Assembly: GCA_951812665.1 (NCBI GenBank)
Contig: CATOST010000018.1
Coordinates: 124,001 to 188,000 of the forward strand
Origin: an uncultured Acidobacteriota bacterium
Lineage (GTDB): Bacteria > Acidobacteriota > UBA6911 > RPQK01 > JAJDTT01
DNA: 64,000 nt
Direction: 5' to 3'
Shown: in pieces, positions 16,701 to 25,896 of the stretch
Position numbering within the stretch: position 1 is the stretch's first letter
How the letters are laid out: every line of letters begins with the position of its first letter
Translations under genes and position numbers: made by a program
Notes under the pieces: model-generated
Seen by the model: the letters and a program-made list of their open reading frames with translations, nothing else
The model's database searches: none
What the model was told of the DNA's origin: nothing

Positions 16701-17627
16701 TCAATAGCGCCGGCTGGAGATGAAGGCCGCGATTCCGATCAGCATCCTGCCCCTGGAGCCCAGGAAGGAGACTTCCCGCGTCGCCTGCCGCACCAGCCGA
16801 TCCGCAATCTCATGGCTCCTGCGGACCCCCAACAGGGCGGGGTAGGTGGCCTTCTTCAACAGGGCATCCTTTTGGGATCCCTTCCCCAATTCCTTTTGAG
16901 ATCCTTCCACATCCAGAAGATCGTCCACGATCTGGAAACAGAGGCCGACCTGCCGGGCATAGGCGCTTAACCTTTGACGGGCGCTTCCGGGGGCCAGGCA
17001 CAGGAGGGCGGCGGTCGACACGGAGGCCTCTATCAGGGCTCCGGTCTTGCAGGAGTGGATGTACCGGACCTCCTCTTCCGAATAAGCCTGGCCCTGTGAG
17101 ACCAGATCCATGACCTGGCCGCCGATCAGACCGGTGGCGGTGCCGATGGATCGGCACAGATGGGTGATGACCTGTAGTCTTACGGAATCCGGAACTGTTG
17201 CTCCCGGCAGCTCCGACAAGAGTCGGAAGGCCAGGGTCATCAGGCCGTTTCCGGCCAGGATCGCGATTCCCTCCCCGAACTTCCTGTGGGCCGTGGGAAG
17301 CCCCCTGCGGTAGTCGTCGTCGTCCATGGCGGGAAGGTCGTCGTGGATCAAGGAGTAGGTGTGGATCAGCTCCAGGGCGCAGGCCAGTTGCAAAGAGGTG
17401 TCTTCGTCCCCGTCCAGGGCTTCCGCCGTCGCCACAGCCAGCGCCGGACGAACCCGCTTGCCCCCGGCGAAGAGGCTGTAGCGCATGGCCTCGTGGACGA
17501 CCTCGGGATAGGTGTCCGCGGGCGGCATCAGGTTCTCCAACTGAGCGTCGACCCGTCGCTGCTGCAGCCGGAGATAACTCTTGACCTCCGCCGAGTCCGC
17601 CTCGGCTGCTGCCGGGCGCCGCATCAC
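16701..17627 (-). CDS. ispA: Polyprenyl (farnesyl/geranyl) diphosphate synthase
   Basis: The 308-residue trans-prenyltransferase has FAGGKRVRP, the first Asp-rich motif DDLPAMDDDD (about residues 95-104), and the second motif DDLLD near 234. It condenses isopentenyl diphosphate onto allylic diphosphates, giving precursors for quinones, undecaprenol and hopanoids. Its start overlaps the xseB stop by 4 bases. The xseA-xseB-ispA order is a widespread bacterial arrangement (often with dxs and tlyA next), and tlyA indeed follows. Confidence 0.93.
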   Translation of the reverse strand: MMRRPAAAEADSAEVKSYLRLQQRRVDAQLENLMPPADTYPEVVHEAMRYSLFAGGKRVRPALAVATAEALDGDEDTSLQLACALELIHTYSLIHDDLPAMDDDDYRRGLPTAHRKFGEGIAILAGNGLMTLAFRLLSELPGATVPDSVRLQVITHLCRSIGTATGLIGGQVMDLVSQGQAYSEEEVRYIHSCKTGALIEASVSTAALLCLAPGSARQRLSAYARQVGLCFQIVDDLLDVEGSQKELGKGSQKDALLKKATYPALLGVRRSHEIADRLVRQATREVSFLGSRGRMLIGIAAFISSRRY

Positions 17628-17863
17628 TCCTCCTTCTGCCCGGAGAGTTGGAAGGGACCCGTTTCCAACTCGCCTTCCTCGTTCCTGGTCAAGATTTCCA
17701 CTTTGCGCTCCGCCTCCTTCAAGACCCGCGCGCAGTACCGGGAGACCTGAACCCCCTCCTCGAAGAGTTTCAGAGCCTCTTCCAACGGGAGGTCTCCCTC
17801 CTCCAGGTCTCCGACGATCTTTTCCAAGCGGGACAGCGCCCCTTCGAATTCCCTATATTTCAC
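17624..17863 (-). CDS. xseB: Exodeoxyribonuclease VII small subunit
   Basis: The 79-residue protein shows the XseB signature: FEGALSRLEKIVGDLEEGDLPLEEAL, then LFEEGVQVSRYC. Length and helical-hairpin composition are typical. It forms the regulatory/structural partner of XseA in exonuclease VII, a single-strand DNA exonuclease of mismatch and recombination repair. It overlaps the xseA 3' end by 11 bases and the ispA start by 4 bases, so the three are translationally coupled. Confidence 0.93.
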   Translation of the reverse strand: MKYREFEGALSRLEKIVGDLEEGDLPLEEALKLFEEGVQVSRYCARVLKEAERKVEILTRNEEGELETGPFQLSGQKEE

Positions 17864-19157
17864 GTTCGTCCTCGCGTCTGGCCATGAAGCTGCCGCGGCC
17901 GGTTCGGACCTGAACCAACTCGCGATCGGAAACCTGAGCGGCTGCTCGAACCACCTGCCCGGTGCTGGTCGTGATTATAGCGTAGCCCCGCTCCAGGACC
18001 GCCAACGGCGAGTAGGCCTGAAGGCGTCCCGCGGTTTCCCCCAGTCCGTGCTTCAATTCCTTCAGGTAAAGGTCCATCCGATGTTCGAGGGCGGTGGTCG
18101 ATTGCTCCAATCGAGTCCCGATGGGCGCCAGGAATGCGGGAAGCGCCTTCCGGAATCTCCCGTGGAGCTCGTCCAGGCGTTGCAGGAAATATTTGAGACG
18201 AGTCTCGGCGTCCACGAATCCGCGGCTGGCGGTGAGTGTACGCAGCCGCTCCTGTTTCTTGTGGAGAATCAGCGCCATGCCCTGCAGGGCACGTTTTTCC
18301 AGATGCGCCGTCCGTTGAGCGAGTTCCTCCCGGGCCGCGGAGACGGTTTCGGCCGCGGCCGACGGGGTCGCCGCCCTCACGTCGGCCACGAAGTCCGCGA
18401 TGGTGAAGTCGGTCTCGTGACCGACGGCCGAGATCACCGGGACACGAGATTCGAAAATGGTTCGGGCCAGAGCCTCGTCGTTGAATGCCCACAGGTCTTC
18501 CGACGATCCTCCGCCGCGCGCAATGATGATCGCGTCCACGTCCGGACGCCGGGCCAGCTCCCGGATGCCTTCGGCGATTTGCGGGGGGGCCGTGGGTCCC
18601 TGGACCGTGGCCGGGTAGATCAGGATGCCGACCCGATCGTTCCGCTCCTGGAGGACCCGGAGAATGTCCCGCACGGCCGCGCCGCTGGGAGAGGTCACCA
18701 CCCCGACCCTGGCGGGAAACAACGGGAGCTTCAGCTTGTGGACGGGGTCGAACAGACCCTCCTTGGAGAGCCGTTCCTTGAGTTGTTCGAAAGCCAGCTG
18801 GAGCGCGCCGCGGCCCAGAGGCTCCAGATGACTCACCATCAGTTGGACCTGTCCTCTGGGGGCATAGACCGAGATCGAGCCCCGGGCCAGAAGCTCCATG
18901 CCGTCCTCGGGCAGAAACTTCAAGTAACGGCGCCGCATCCGGAAACAGACGGCGGGGATCTGCGCCTCCGGGTCCTTGAGGGTGAAGTAGAGGTGGCCGG
19001 ACGGTGGGATTCGCAGGTTGGAGACCTCGCCCTGGACCCAGACGTCGCGGAACCCGGTCTCCAATCGGGACTTGATCTGGTAGACGATCTGCGAAACGGA
19101 CAGGATCCGGCGTTCTCCCAACTGTTCGAACTGCCCCATCATGTCGAGCTGTTTCAT
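17853..19157 (-). CDS. xseA: Exodeoxyribonuclease VII large subunit
   Basis: The 434-residue protein begins with an OB-fold (residues about 15-120: GEVSNLRIPPSGHLYFTLKD, PRGQVQLMVSHL). The catalytic domain follows with VVTSPSGAAVRDIL, IIIARGGGSSEDLWAFND and AVGHETDFTIADFVAD. A long coiled-coil and a C-terminal region ending in a GYAIITT-type strand complete the family pattern. It is the catalytic subunit of exonuclease VII, acting on single-stranded DNA ends. It is first in the xseA-xseB-ispA-tlyA run. Confidence 0.95.
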   Translation of the reverse strand: MKQLDMMGQFEQLGERRILSVSQIVYQIKSRLETGFRDVWVQGEVSNLRIPPSGHLYFTLKDPEAQIPAVCFRMRRRYLKFLPEDGMELLARGSISVYAPRGQVQLMVSHLEPLGRGALQLAFEQLKERLSKEGLFDPVHKLKLPLFPARVGVVTSPSGAAVRDILRVLQERNDRVGILIYPATVQGPTAPPQIAEGIRELARRPDVDAIIIARGGGSSEDLWAFNDEALARTIFESRVPVISAVGHETDFTIADFVADVRAATPSAAAETVSAAREELAQRTAHLEKRALQGMALILHKKQERLRTLTASRGFVDAETRLKYFLQRLDELHGRFRKALPAFLAPIGTRLEQSTTALEHRMDLYLKELKHGLGETAGRLQAYSPLAVLERGYAIITTSTGQVVRAAAQVSDRELVQVRTGRGSFMARREDEREI

Positions 19158-19235
19158 CTGAATCCCGGGCTGTTACTGCGGAACGCGTAATTACATTAGC
19201 ACCCCGCGGGTTTCTTCGAAAAACTCGGGAGACCT

Positions 19236-19402
19236 GGGTGGGGCGGCTTTCTTGTCGCCTGCTCTTCTGTGTTGCCATGCGATTCGATGACCGGAAAGTG
19301 TTAAGGGGGAAAGTGCGAAGTGGGGACTCCGTCCCCCCTGCCCCCCTGGTCGGCGACAAGAAAGTCGCCGCTCCCATCCGGCGACAGGAAAGTCGCCGCT
19401 CC
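19236..19402. repeat. Two-hairpin dispersed repeat, copy 2 (long form)
   Basis: The left hairpin is GGGGCGGC-TTTCTT-GTCGCC (19240-19259). The right half carries two tandem copies of the opposite strand form, GGCGACAAGAAAGTCGCCGCTCC and a variant with AGG in the loop, ending at 19402. A GGGGACTCC-GTCCCCCC hairpin lies between. The arms are nearly identical to copy 3 at 27078 and the half copy at 41757. The element fills the gap upstream of accD, with its right end 14 bases from the GTG start. Confidence 0.7.
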
Positions 19403-19416
19403 GCTATGATTGCGCC

Positions 19417-20277
19417 GTGACTTGGTTCAAGCGCGAAAAGAGGCCATTACGGGCTCTACCGGAAGAAGATCGCCGAGTTCGAGCCGAGGGGGTCTTCACC
19501 AAGTGTCCCGGTTGCGGCAGCATCATCTGGAACAAGGAGTTGGCGGAGAACCTCCTGGTCTGCCCCCGCTGCAGCCACCATTTCAAGATCGGCGCCCGGA
19601 AGCGTCTGGAACTGCTTCTGGACGATTCGGAATTTGAAGAATTCGCTGCCGAGATTCGTTCTTCCGACCCGCTCGACTTCGAGGACAAGAAGAACTACCG
19701 CGATCGAATCGAGGCGTCCCGCCGTTCGACCGGACTCAACGAGGCGGTGATCTGTGCGGAAGGCGTCCTGTGCGGTCATCGAGTCGTGTGCGCCGCCATG
19801 GAATACAGCTTCATCGGCGGATCCATGGGGTCCGTCGTGGGTGAGAAGATCACCCTGGCGGTGGAACGTTCCCTGGAGCGAAAGATCCCCCTGATCATCG
19901 TTTCCGCCAGCGGCGGCGCCCGCATGATGGAAGGGGTGCTCTCGCTGATGCAGATGGCCAAGATCAGCTCCGCCCTCTCCCGCCTGGACCGGGAAGGGAC
20001 TCCCTATGTCTCGCTTCTGACGGATCCCACCACCGGGGGCGTCACCGCCAGTTTCGCCATGCTGGGAGACCTGAATCTGGCTGAGCCCAAGGCGCTGATC
20101 GGATTCGCCGGCCCCCGGGTCATCGAGCAGACCATCCGCCAGCGGCTGCCCGAGGGGTTCCAGAGAAGCGAATTCCTCCTGGAGCATGGAATGTTGGATG
20201 CCGTGGTCCAAAGGAAGGACCTGAGAGCGTTCATCGGAGACTGGCTCGTCTTCATGGACCATGCTCCGAACCAGTGA
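19417..20277 (+). CDS. accD: Acetyl-CoA carboxylase carboxyltransferase subunit beta
   Basis: A GTG start gives 286 residues. An N-terminal zinc ribbon has Cys 30, 33, 49 and 52 (CPGC...CPRC), as in AccD. The crotonase-like carboxyltransferase fold follows with EYSFIGGSMGSVVGEKI, IIVSASGGARMMEG and LLTDPTTGGVTASFA. It transfers carboxyl from biotin to acetyl-CoA to form malonyl-CoA for fatty-acid synthesis, with AccA (not in this window). folC overlaps its stop codon by 4 bases, an arrangement seen in many bacteria. Confidence 0.95.
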   Translation: MTWFKREKRPLRALPEEDRRVRAEGVFTKCPGCGSIIWNKELAENLLVCPRCSHHFKIGARKRLELLLDDSEFEEFAAEIRSSDPLDFEDKKNYRDRIEASRRSTGLNEAVICAEGVLCGHRVVCAAMEYSFIGGSMGSVVGEKITLAVERSLERKIPLIIVSASGGARMMEGVLSLMQMAKISSALSRLDREGTPYVSLLTDPTTGGVTASFAMLGDLNLAEPKALIGFAGPRVIEQTIRQRLPEGFQRSEFLLEHGMLDAVVQRKDLRAFIGDWLVFMDHAPNQ

Positions 20278-21623
20278 CGACCGGCCGCGGGACGCACTTC
20301 CCGTTCACTGACGTCGACAACATGGACCACACCGAGTGCCTCGCCTACCTCCGGAGGCTGGGGGACGAAGTGCTCACCATGCGCCTCGGTCTGGAGCCCT
20401 TTCGAGCTCTTCTGGCGCAGTTGGATCACCCTCATCTCAGCTTTCCCTCGGTCGTGATCGCCGGGACCAACGGCAAGGGGTCCGTCACCCGGTTTCTGGG
20501 ATCCATCATGTCCTCCTGCGGTTTCCGGACCGCCGTCTACACTTCGCCTCATGTCATCCGTCTGGAGGAGCGGTTCGTAGTGGACGGCAATCCGATCTCC
20601 CGGCGGGAGTTTGCGGTCTGCTTCAGCCAGGTGGCGGAGGCCATCCGGCAGGCGGAGCTGCGATTCCATCCCACCTATTTCGAGACCGTGACCGCGACGG
20701 CGTTCCAGTATTTCGCCCGGCGCCAGGTCGATCTGGCCATCCTGGAAGTGGGGATGGGCGGCCGGCTGGACAGCACCAACGTCGTGGACCCCCGACTCTC
20801 CATCATCACCCGGATCGGACTGGATCATCAGGCGCAGTTGGGGGAGACGGTGGAGAAGATTGCCGTCGAGAAGGCGGGGGTGCTCAGGCCCGGAACGCCG
20901 GTGCTCCTTTCTCCCCAGAGGGAGGAAGTGAGATGGGTGCTGGGAGAGCGGGCGGCCCACGTGGGAGCCCCGGTTCACGATCTGGATCTGCCCGCATTGC
21001 GTGCACTGGAGGAACGGCAGGGCAGGTATTCCTTCTCGTTCCGAGGGACGAATTTCCGTCTGGGAGTGCACGGCAGGCATCAGATCGAGAATGCGGGGGT
21101 GGCGATCCAGGCATCGGAGATCCTGGAGCGGCTGGGGTTCTCACGGCACCGAACGGGGGTCCGGAGGGGAGTCGAGAAAGCGAGTTCCCTGGGAGTGCTG
21201 CAGAAGATCGAGGGTCGTCCGGAGGTTTACCTGGACGGCGGTCACAATCGAGACGCCGCGGCCAAACTGGCGGCATTTCTACGACGACACACGACGGGGC
21301 CCCGATCGCTGGTCTTCGGGATCATGCGGGACAAGGACATCGAGATCGTGCTTCGGCTTCTGGAGCCGCTCTTCACACGGATCTATCTGACCTCCTTCAA
21401 GTCGGCCCGGGTGGCGGCTCCGGAGAGGTTGAAGGAGGTCTGTCCGCGGGGTGTCGTGGAGCCGGATCCCGTACGCGCGTTGAGTCGGGCTCTGGAGGCG
21501 GGAGCGGCGACGGTCGTGGCCGGATCCTTCTATCTGGTGGGCGAGATCCTGTCGGCTCTCGAAGAGGGTCGAGTCAGTTGGGATCGTCGAGTTCCAACTC
21601 GAAGAGGAGATCTCCCGTCGTGA
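20274..21623 (+). CDS. folC: Bifunctional folylpolyglutamate/dihydrofolate synthase
   Basis: The 449-residue Mur-ligase-family protein has the P-loop GTNGKGS at residues 64-70. Downstream come the HVIRLEERF region, EVGMGGRLDSTN, the DHQAQLGETVEKIAVEKAG segment (split by the family lysine) and a GGHNRDAA motif in the C-domain. It adds glutamate to dihydropteroate and folates. The GTG at 20274 overlaps the accD stop. An ATG at 20322 giving MDHTECLAYL is an equally good or better start by comparison with the family. Its 3' end overlaps the convergent biotin-carrier gene by 50 bases. Confidence 0.92.
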   Translation: MTTGRGTHFPFTDVDNMDHTECLAYLRRLGDEVLTMRLGLEPFRALLAQLDHPHLSFPSVVIAGTNGKGSVTRFLGSIMSSCGFRTAVYTSPHVIRLEERFVVDGNPISRREFAVCFSQVAEAIRQAELRFHPTYFETVTATAFQYFARRQVDLAILEVGMGGRLDSTNVVDPRLSIITRIGLDHQAQLGETVEKIAVEKAGVLRPGTPVLLSPQREEVRWVLGERAAHVGAPVHDLDLPALRALEERQGRYSFSFRGTNFRLGVHGRHQIENAGVAIQASEILERLGFSRHRTGVRRGVEKASSLGVLQKIEGRPEVYLDGGHNRDAAAKLAAFLRRHTTGPRSLVFGIMRDKDIEIVLRLLEPLFTRIYLTSFKSARVAAPERLKEVCPRGVVEPDPVRALSRALEAGAATVVAGSFYLVGEILSALEEGRVSWDRRVPTRRGDLPS

Positions 21624-22125
21624 CGCTCGTGTCCTTTCGGACGTGGCAAGCCTGAATCGTCCCGGCTCCCGGGGCGGCGATCTGATTTTGCATCTTCATG
21701 GCTTCGATCACCACCAGCCCCTCGCCGGCCTCGACCCGGTCACCCGGACCCCGCAGGATTTGGATCACCTTGCCCGGCATCTTGGCCCTCAGGGTCGAAT
21801 CCCCGGATCGGCCGCCGGCGGAGCCTCCGCGCCGGAGCCGGTCTCGCGGGTCCTGTGCCTGCACCGGGACGGTCCGCCCCAGCCAGGACACGAGAATCTC
21901 TCCGCCCCGCCGCCACGAGGAGATTTCCTGGATCCGGCCGTCCAACTCCAGAAGCCAACCTGACGCGGTTCGTCCCAGCAGCCGCGCCGTCAGTGTTCGG
22001 GAGAATTCACCGGGTCCTTGTAGCCGGATCCTGAATTCGGGAACCGAACCGCTCCCGACACGATCGATCTCGGCCTGGAATGTTTCTTCCTGGTATTGGA
22101 GATCCAGCTTCACGTCCGAGACCAA
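21574..22125 (-). CDS. Biotin carboxyl carrier protein of an acyl-CoA carboxylase
   Basis: The 183-residue protein ends in a biotinyl/lipoyl domain (about 112-180) with the biotinylation motif EAMKM, the target being K144, preceded by KMPGKVIQILRGPGDRVEAGE. Residues 1-100 form a beta-rich domain (FRIRLQGPGEFSRTL, WLLELDGR) like the linker domain of the alpha subunits of propionyl/methylcrotonyl-CoA carboxylases. Here it is on a separate chain. It overlaps the biotin carboxylase 3' end by 16 bases, and with the carboxyltransferase gene it makes a complete enzyme. Confidence 0.9.
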   Translation of the reverse strand: MVSDVKLDLQYQEETFQAEIDRVGSGSVPEFRIRLQGPGEFSRTLTARLLGRTASGWLLELDGRIQEISSWRRGGEILVSWLGRTVPVQAQDPRDRLRRGGSAGGRSGDSTLRAKMPGKVIQILRGPGDRVEAGEGLVVIEAMKMQNQIAAPGAGTIQACHVRKDTSVTTGDLLFELELDDPN

Positions 22126-23630
22126 CCTCCTCGTAGGCCGGAAAAGGGTCCCCGAGACTTCCAGGCGCTGCCGGCGGTGGCTTCCGGCGCCCTCTTTTCC
22201 CCCTCTTCCAGTATTCGGTGGATCGCGGCGGCCGCCAGAGGAACGGCTGGCTCCGCGCTTTCCTTCTGCTGGCCGGGGTGGGCCATCACCTCCTCCACCA
22301 GACCCGTATCCAGGTCTCCCCGAACGAAGCGGGGGTTCTCCAGCAGGGATCTGAAGAAGGGAATGGTGGTGGTCACGCCGGCGATCCGGTATTCGTCCAG
22401 GGCGCGCTTCATTCGGCGCAGAGCTTCCCGGCGGTCTTGTCCGTAGCTGGTCAGCTTGCTGATGAGCGGGTCATAGTGGACGGGAACCTCAACCCCCGCG
22501 TAGACGCCGGAGTCCACTCGGACTCCGGGACCGCCCGGTTCCAGCAGGTCCCGGATGCGCCCGGGCGCCGGCAGGAAATCGTTGCCGGGATCCTCCGCGT
22601 AGATGCGGCATTCGAGCGCGTGTCCCTCCATCCGAATCTCTTCCTGTTTCCGTCCCAGCGGTTCCCCGGCGGCGATTCGTATCTGTTCCCGGACCAGATC
22701 GATCCCGGTGACCAGCTCGGTCACGGGATGCTCGACCTGAAGGCGCGTGTTCATCTCCAGGAAATAGAAGTGCCACCCGTGTTCGCCGTCCCCTTCCACC
22801 AGGAACTCCACGGTCCCGGCGTTGTAGTATCCCGAGACGCGGGCGACCGCCACGGCGGCCCTCCCCAACTCGGCCCTCAAATCGGGTGTGACCACCGGAG
22901 AGGGGGCCTCCTCGATCAGCTTCTGGTGGCGGCGCTGGGTCGAGCACTCTCTTTCTCCCAGATGGATCAGGTCGCCGTTCCGGTCCCCCAGGATCTGCAC
23001 TTCCACGTGCCGCGGCTGTTCCAGGTACTTCTCGAGGAACACCCGGGAGTCCTGGAAGGAAGCATGGGCCTCACTGCCGGCGATGCGGAGGGCGGGCTCC
23101 AGGTCCTCCTCGCGAGGGACCACACGGAGTCCCTTGCCCCCGCCCCCGCCGCTGGCCTTGACCATGATGGGAAAACCGATCCGGCGGGCCGCCCGGAGCG
23201 CTTCGGCCGGGGACCGAACCGGGTCCGGCGTTCCCGGAATCACCGGAACCTCGACCTCCTCCGCGATCCGGCGGCTCTCGATCTTGTCTCCCATGAGCCG
23301 CAGGGACGAAACGGAGGGTCCGATAAAAACCAGGCCCGCGTCCTCGCAAGCGCGGGCGAATCCGGCGTTCTCCGAGAGGAAGCCGTAACCCGGATGGATG
23401 GCGTCGGCCCCGGCCGCCTTGGCCGCGGCCAGCACCCTTTCCACCGAAAGGTAGCTTTGGTCGGCCCGGGCCTCTCCGATGAAGTGCGCCTCGTCGGCCA
23501 ATCGGACGTGGAGGGAGTCGAGATCGGCCTCCGAGTAGACGACGGCCGCCGGAAGCCCCAAGTCGCGGCAGGTCCGCAGGATTCGTACGGCGATCTCCCC
23601 CCGGTTGGCGATCAGGACCTTCTTGAACAT
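22110..23630 (-). CDS. Biotin carboxylase (ATP-grasp) subunit of acyl-CoA carboxylase
   Basis: The 506-residue AccC/PccA-type protein begins KKVLIANRGEIAVRI. It has the ATP-grasp glycine loop KASGGGGGKGLRVV near 163-176, HLGERECSTQRRHQK, EMNTRLQVEHPVTE near 290, and DPLISKLTSYG. It uses ATP and bicarbonate to carboxylate biotin on the carrier protein. It is about 55 residues longer than a minimal AccC, because a C-terminal helical extension precedes the point where fused alpha subunits would continue. This fits an alpha subunit split into two genes. The carboxyltransferase gene lies 7 bases upstream. Confidence 0.93.
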   Translation of the reverse strand: MFKKVLIANRGEIAVRILRTCRDLGLPAAVVYSEADLDSLHVRLADEAHFIGEARADQSYLSVERVLAAAKAAGADAIHPGYGFLSENAGFARACEDAGLVFIGPSVSSLRLMGDKIESRRIAEEVEVPVIPGTPDPVRSPAEALRAARRIGFPIMVKASGGGGGKGLRVVPREEDLEPALRIAGSEAHASFQDSRVFLEKYLEQPRHVEVQILGDRNGDLIHLGERECSTQRRHQKLIEEAPSPVVTPDLRAELGRAAVAVARVSGYYNAGTVEFLVEGDGEHGWHFYFLEMNTRLQVEHPVTELVTGIDLVREQIRIAAGEPLGRKQEEIRMEGHALECRIYAEDPGNDFLPAPGRIRDLLEPGGPGVRVDSGVYAGVEVPVHYDPLISKLTSYGQDRREALRRMKRALDEYRIAGVTTTIPFFRSLLENPRFVRGDLDTGLVEEVMAHPGQQKESAEPAVPLAAAAIHRILEEGEKRAPEATAGSAWKSRGPFSGLRGGWSRT

Positions 23631-23637
23631 GACCAGG

Positions 23638-25188
23638 TCAGAGAGGGATGTTGCCGTGTTTCCTGGGCGGATTGGTGTCGCGCTTGTTGGCGCTCATCTC
23701 CAGGGCCCGGATCAGCTTGGGCCGGGTCTGGCTGGGTTCGATGATCTCGTCCACGTAGCCCCGCTCGGCGGCCACGTAGGGGTTTGCGAACTTGTTTCGA
23801 AATTCCCGGGTTTTCCGCGACTTGAAGTCCGGAGGCTGCGAATCGTCCCGGAGCTCCCGCCGATAGAGGATCTCGACGGCCCCCTCCGGTCCCATGACGG
23901 CGATCTCGGCGGTGGGGTAGGCAAAGTTCAGATCGGCCCGGATCTGTTTGGAGGCCATGACGCAGTAGGCGCCGCCGTAGGCTTTCCGCGTGATGACCGT
24001 GATCTTGGGTACGGTGGCTTCGGCGAACGCGTACAACAGCTTGGCGCCGTGACGGATGATTCCCCCGTGTTCCTGGTCCACGCCCGGAAGAAACCCCGGC
24101 ACGTCCTCGAAGACCACCAGCGGCAGGTTGAAGGCATCGCAGAAACGGACGAACCGGGCTCCCTTGACCGACGAATCGATGTCCAGAGTTCCGGCCAGGA
24201 TGGCAGGCTGATTGGCCACGATGCCGACGGGACGACCCTCGAAGCGAGCGAAGCCCACGACCAGATTGGGGGCGAAGCCGGCCTGGACTTCGAAGAAGTA
24301 GCGGTCGTCCGCCACGGTCCGGATCAGATCCTTGATGTCGTAGGCCTGGTTCGGTTCGGCTGGGATCAGGTGATTCAGTTCCTCCGAGGTCCGGTCGGAC
24401 GGGTCCGACGTCTCCAGACGGGGAGGGTCGTCGACGTTGTTGGAGGGCAGGAATGAGATCAACTCTCGAATCTGAGCCAGGCATTCCTCCTCCGTGGGAC
24501 TGGCGAAATGGGCCACGCCGCTCACGTCGTTGTGCGCCGTCGCTCCCCCCAATTCGGACTTGGTCACCTCTTCATGAGTCACCGCCCGGATCACGTCGGG
24601 ACCGGTGATGAACATGTAGCTGGTCTTGTTCACCATGAAGATGAAGTCGGTGATGGCGGGGGAATAGACGGCCCCGCCCGCACAGGGACCCAGAATGGCG
24701 GAAATCTGCGGGATGACGCCGCTGGCCAAGGTGTTGCGGAGGAAGATGTCGGCGTAGCCCGCCAAACTGACCACGCCCTCCTGGATCCGGGCGCCGCCGC
24801 TGTCGTTGAGGCCGATGACCGGCGCCCCCATCTTCATGGCCAGATCCATGATCTTGCAGATCTTGGCCGCGTAGGTTTCAGATAAGCTGCCGCCGAAGAC
24901 GGTGAAGTCCTGAGAAAAGACGTAGACCAGCCTGCCGTCAATCCGCCCGTGGCCGGTGATCACGCCGTCTCCCGGGATCCGGCGCTGGTCCATGGAGAAA
25001 TCGGTGCACCGGTGGACGACGAACTTGTCCAACTCCTGGAACGAGCCCTCGTCCAGAAGCAAGGCGAGCCGTTCCCGGGCGGTCAGCTTTCCCGCGTCGT
25101 GCTGGCGTTGGATTCGAGCCGCGTCGTGACCCTTTTCGGCCTCCCGGTTTCGCCGTCTCAGCTCCTCAAACTGGTCCCGGGTGTCCAT
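23638..25188 (-). CDS. Acyl-CoA carboxyltransferase (propionyl-CoA carboxylase beta-like)
   Basis: The 516-residue protein has two crotonase-like halves: [17 protein letters not shown] and [14 protein letters not shown] in the first, [20 protein letters not shown] and [10 protein letters not shown] in the second. It transfers CO2 from biotin to an acyl-CoA, most simply propionyl-CoA to methylmalonyl-CoA. The residue that separates acetyl- from propionyl-type enzymes in Streptomyces (Ile versus Asp after GGAY) is Cys409 here, so the substrate cannot be fixed from this position. It is first of the carboxyltransferase-carboxylase-carrier operon. Confidence 0.92.
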   Translation of the reverse strand: MDTRDQFEELRRRNREAEKGHDAARIQRQHDAGKLTARERLALLLDEGSFQELDKFVVHRCTDFSMDQRRIPGDGVITGHGRIDGRLVYVFSQDFTVFGGSLSETYAAKICKIMDLAMKMGAPVIGLNDSGGARIQEGVVSLAGYADIFLRNTLASGVIPQISAILGPCAGGAVYSPAITDFIFMVNKTSYMFITGPDVIRAVTHEEVTKSELGGATAHNDVSGVAHFASPTEEECLAQIRELISFLPSNNVDDPPRLETSDPSDRTSEELNHLIPAEPNQAYDIKDLIRTVADDRYFFEVQAGFAPNLVVGFARFEGRPVGIVANQPAILAGTLDIDSSVKGARFVRFCDAFNLPLVVFEDVPGFLPGVDQEHGGIIRHGAKLLYAFAEATVPKITVITRKAYGGAYCVMASKQIRADLNFAYPTAEIAVMGPEGAVEILYRRELRDDSQPPDFKSRKTREFRNKFANPYVAAERGYVDEIIEPSQTRPKLIRALEMSANKRDTNPPRKHGNIPL

Positions 25189-25230
25189 GTCGGCAGACGC
25201 TTCGGCGGGTATCTCTCCTGCTTCGGAGCC

Positions 25231-25881
25231 TCAGGCCGGAGTCTTGCGCTTGTTCCAGTCGGCCAGGAACTTTTCCAGGCCGATGTCGGTCAAGGGGTGC
25301 TTCATGAGTTGCTCCAGCACCTTGGCCGGCAGGGTGGCGATTTCGGCGCCCATCTTGGCCGCCTCCACCACGTGGACCGGGTTTCGAACCGAGGCCACCA
25401 GGACCTCAGTGCCGAAGTCGTAGTTCTCGTACATGAGCAGGATTTCGGAGATGAGTCCCATTCCTTCCTGGGAGATATCATCGAGCCTGCCGATGAACGG
25501 GCTCACGATGGCCGCACCGTTCTTGGCCGCCAACAGCGCCTGACCCGGACTGAAGATCAAGGTGACGTTGACGGAAATGCCTTCCTGGGCGACCACGTGG
25601 AGCGCCTTGAGCCCTTCGCGGATCATGGGAAGCTTCACATAGACGTTCTTGTGGAGGCCGGCGAGGTAGCGCGCCTCGTGGATCATGTCGACGGCGTCGG
25701 TGGAGACGACTTCCAGGTTGACGGGTCCGTCCACCAGTTCACAGATCTCCAGGGCCAACTCCTCGAGATCCCGTCCTTCCTTGGCGATCAGGCTGGGATT
25801 GGTGGTGACTCCGTCGACCAGGCCCAGTTCAACTCCCCTGCGGATCTCTTCTGTGTTGGCGGTGTCGAGGAAAAACTTCAT
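25231..25881 (-). CDS. Small transaldolase / fructose-6-phosphate aldolase family protein
   Basis: The 216-residue protein matches the short TalC/FSA family. [13 protein letters not shown] opens the barrel, [14 protein letters not shown] follows, the Schiff-base Lys83 lies in VKLPMI, and [15 protein letters not shown] and the SPFIGRLDD phosphate-site segment come later. In most phyla such proteins act as transaldolases of the pentose phosphate pathway, and some act as fructose-6-phosphate aldolases. The sequence alone does not decide. It lies between the acyl-CoA carboxylase operon and the FN3 lipoprotein gene on the same strand. Confidence 0.9.
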   Translation of the reverse strand: MKFFLDTANTEEIRRGVELGLVDGVTTNPSLIAKEGRDLEELALEICELVDGPVNLEVVSTDAVDMIHEARYLAGLHKNVYVKLPMIREGLKALHVVAQEGISVNVTLIFSPGQALLAAKNGAAIVSPFIGRLDDISQEGMGLISEILLMYENYDFGTEVLVASVRNPVHVVEAAKMGAEIATLPAKVLEQLMKHPLTDIGLEKFLADWNKRKTPA

Positions 25882-25896
25882 GAGACCTCCTTCCCC

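Noticed and set aside
22218-23744. 508-codon plus-strand open frame
   Set aside because: Antisense to the biotin carboxylase gene with its complete ATP-grasp motifs.
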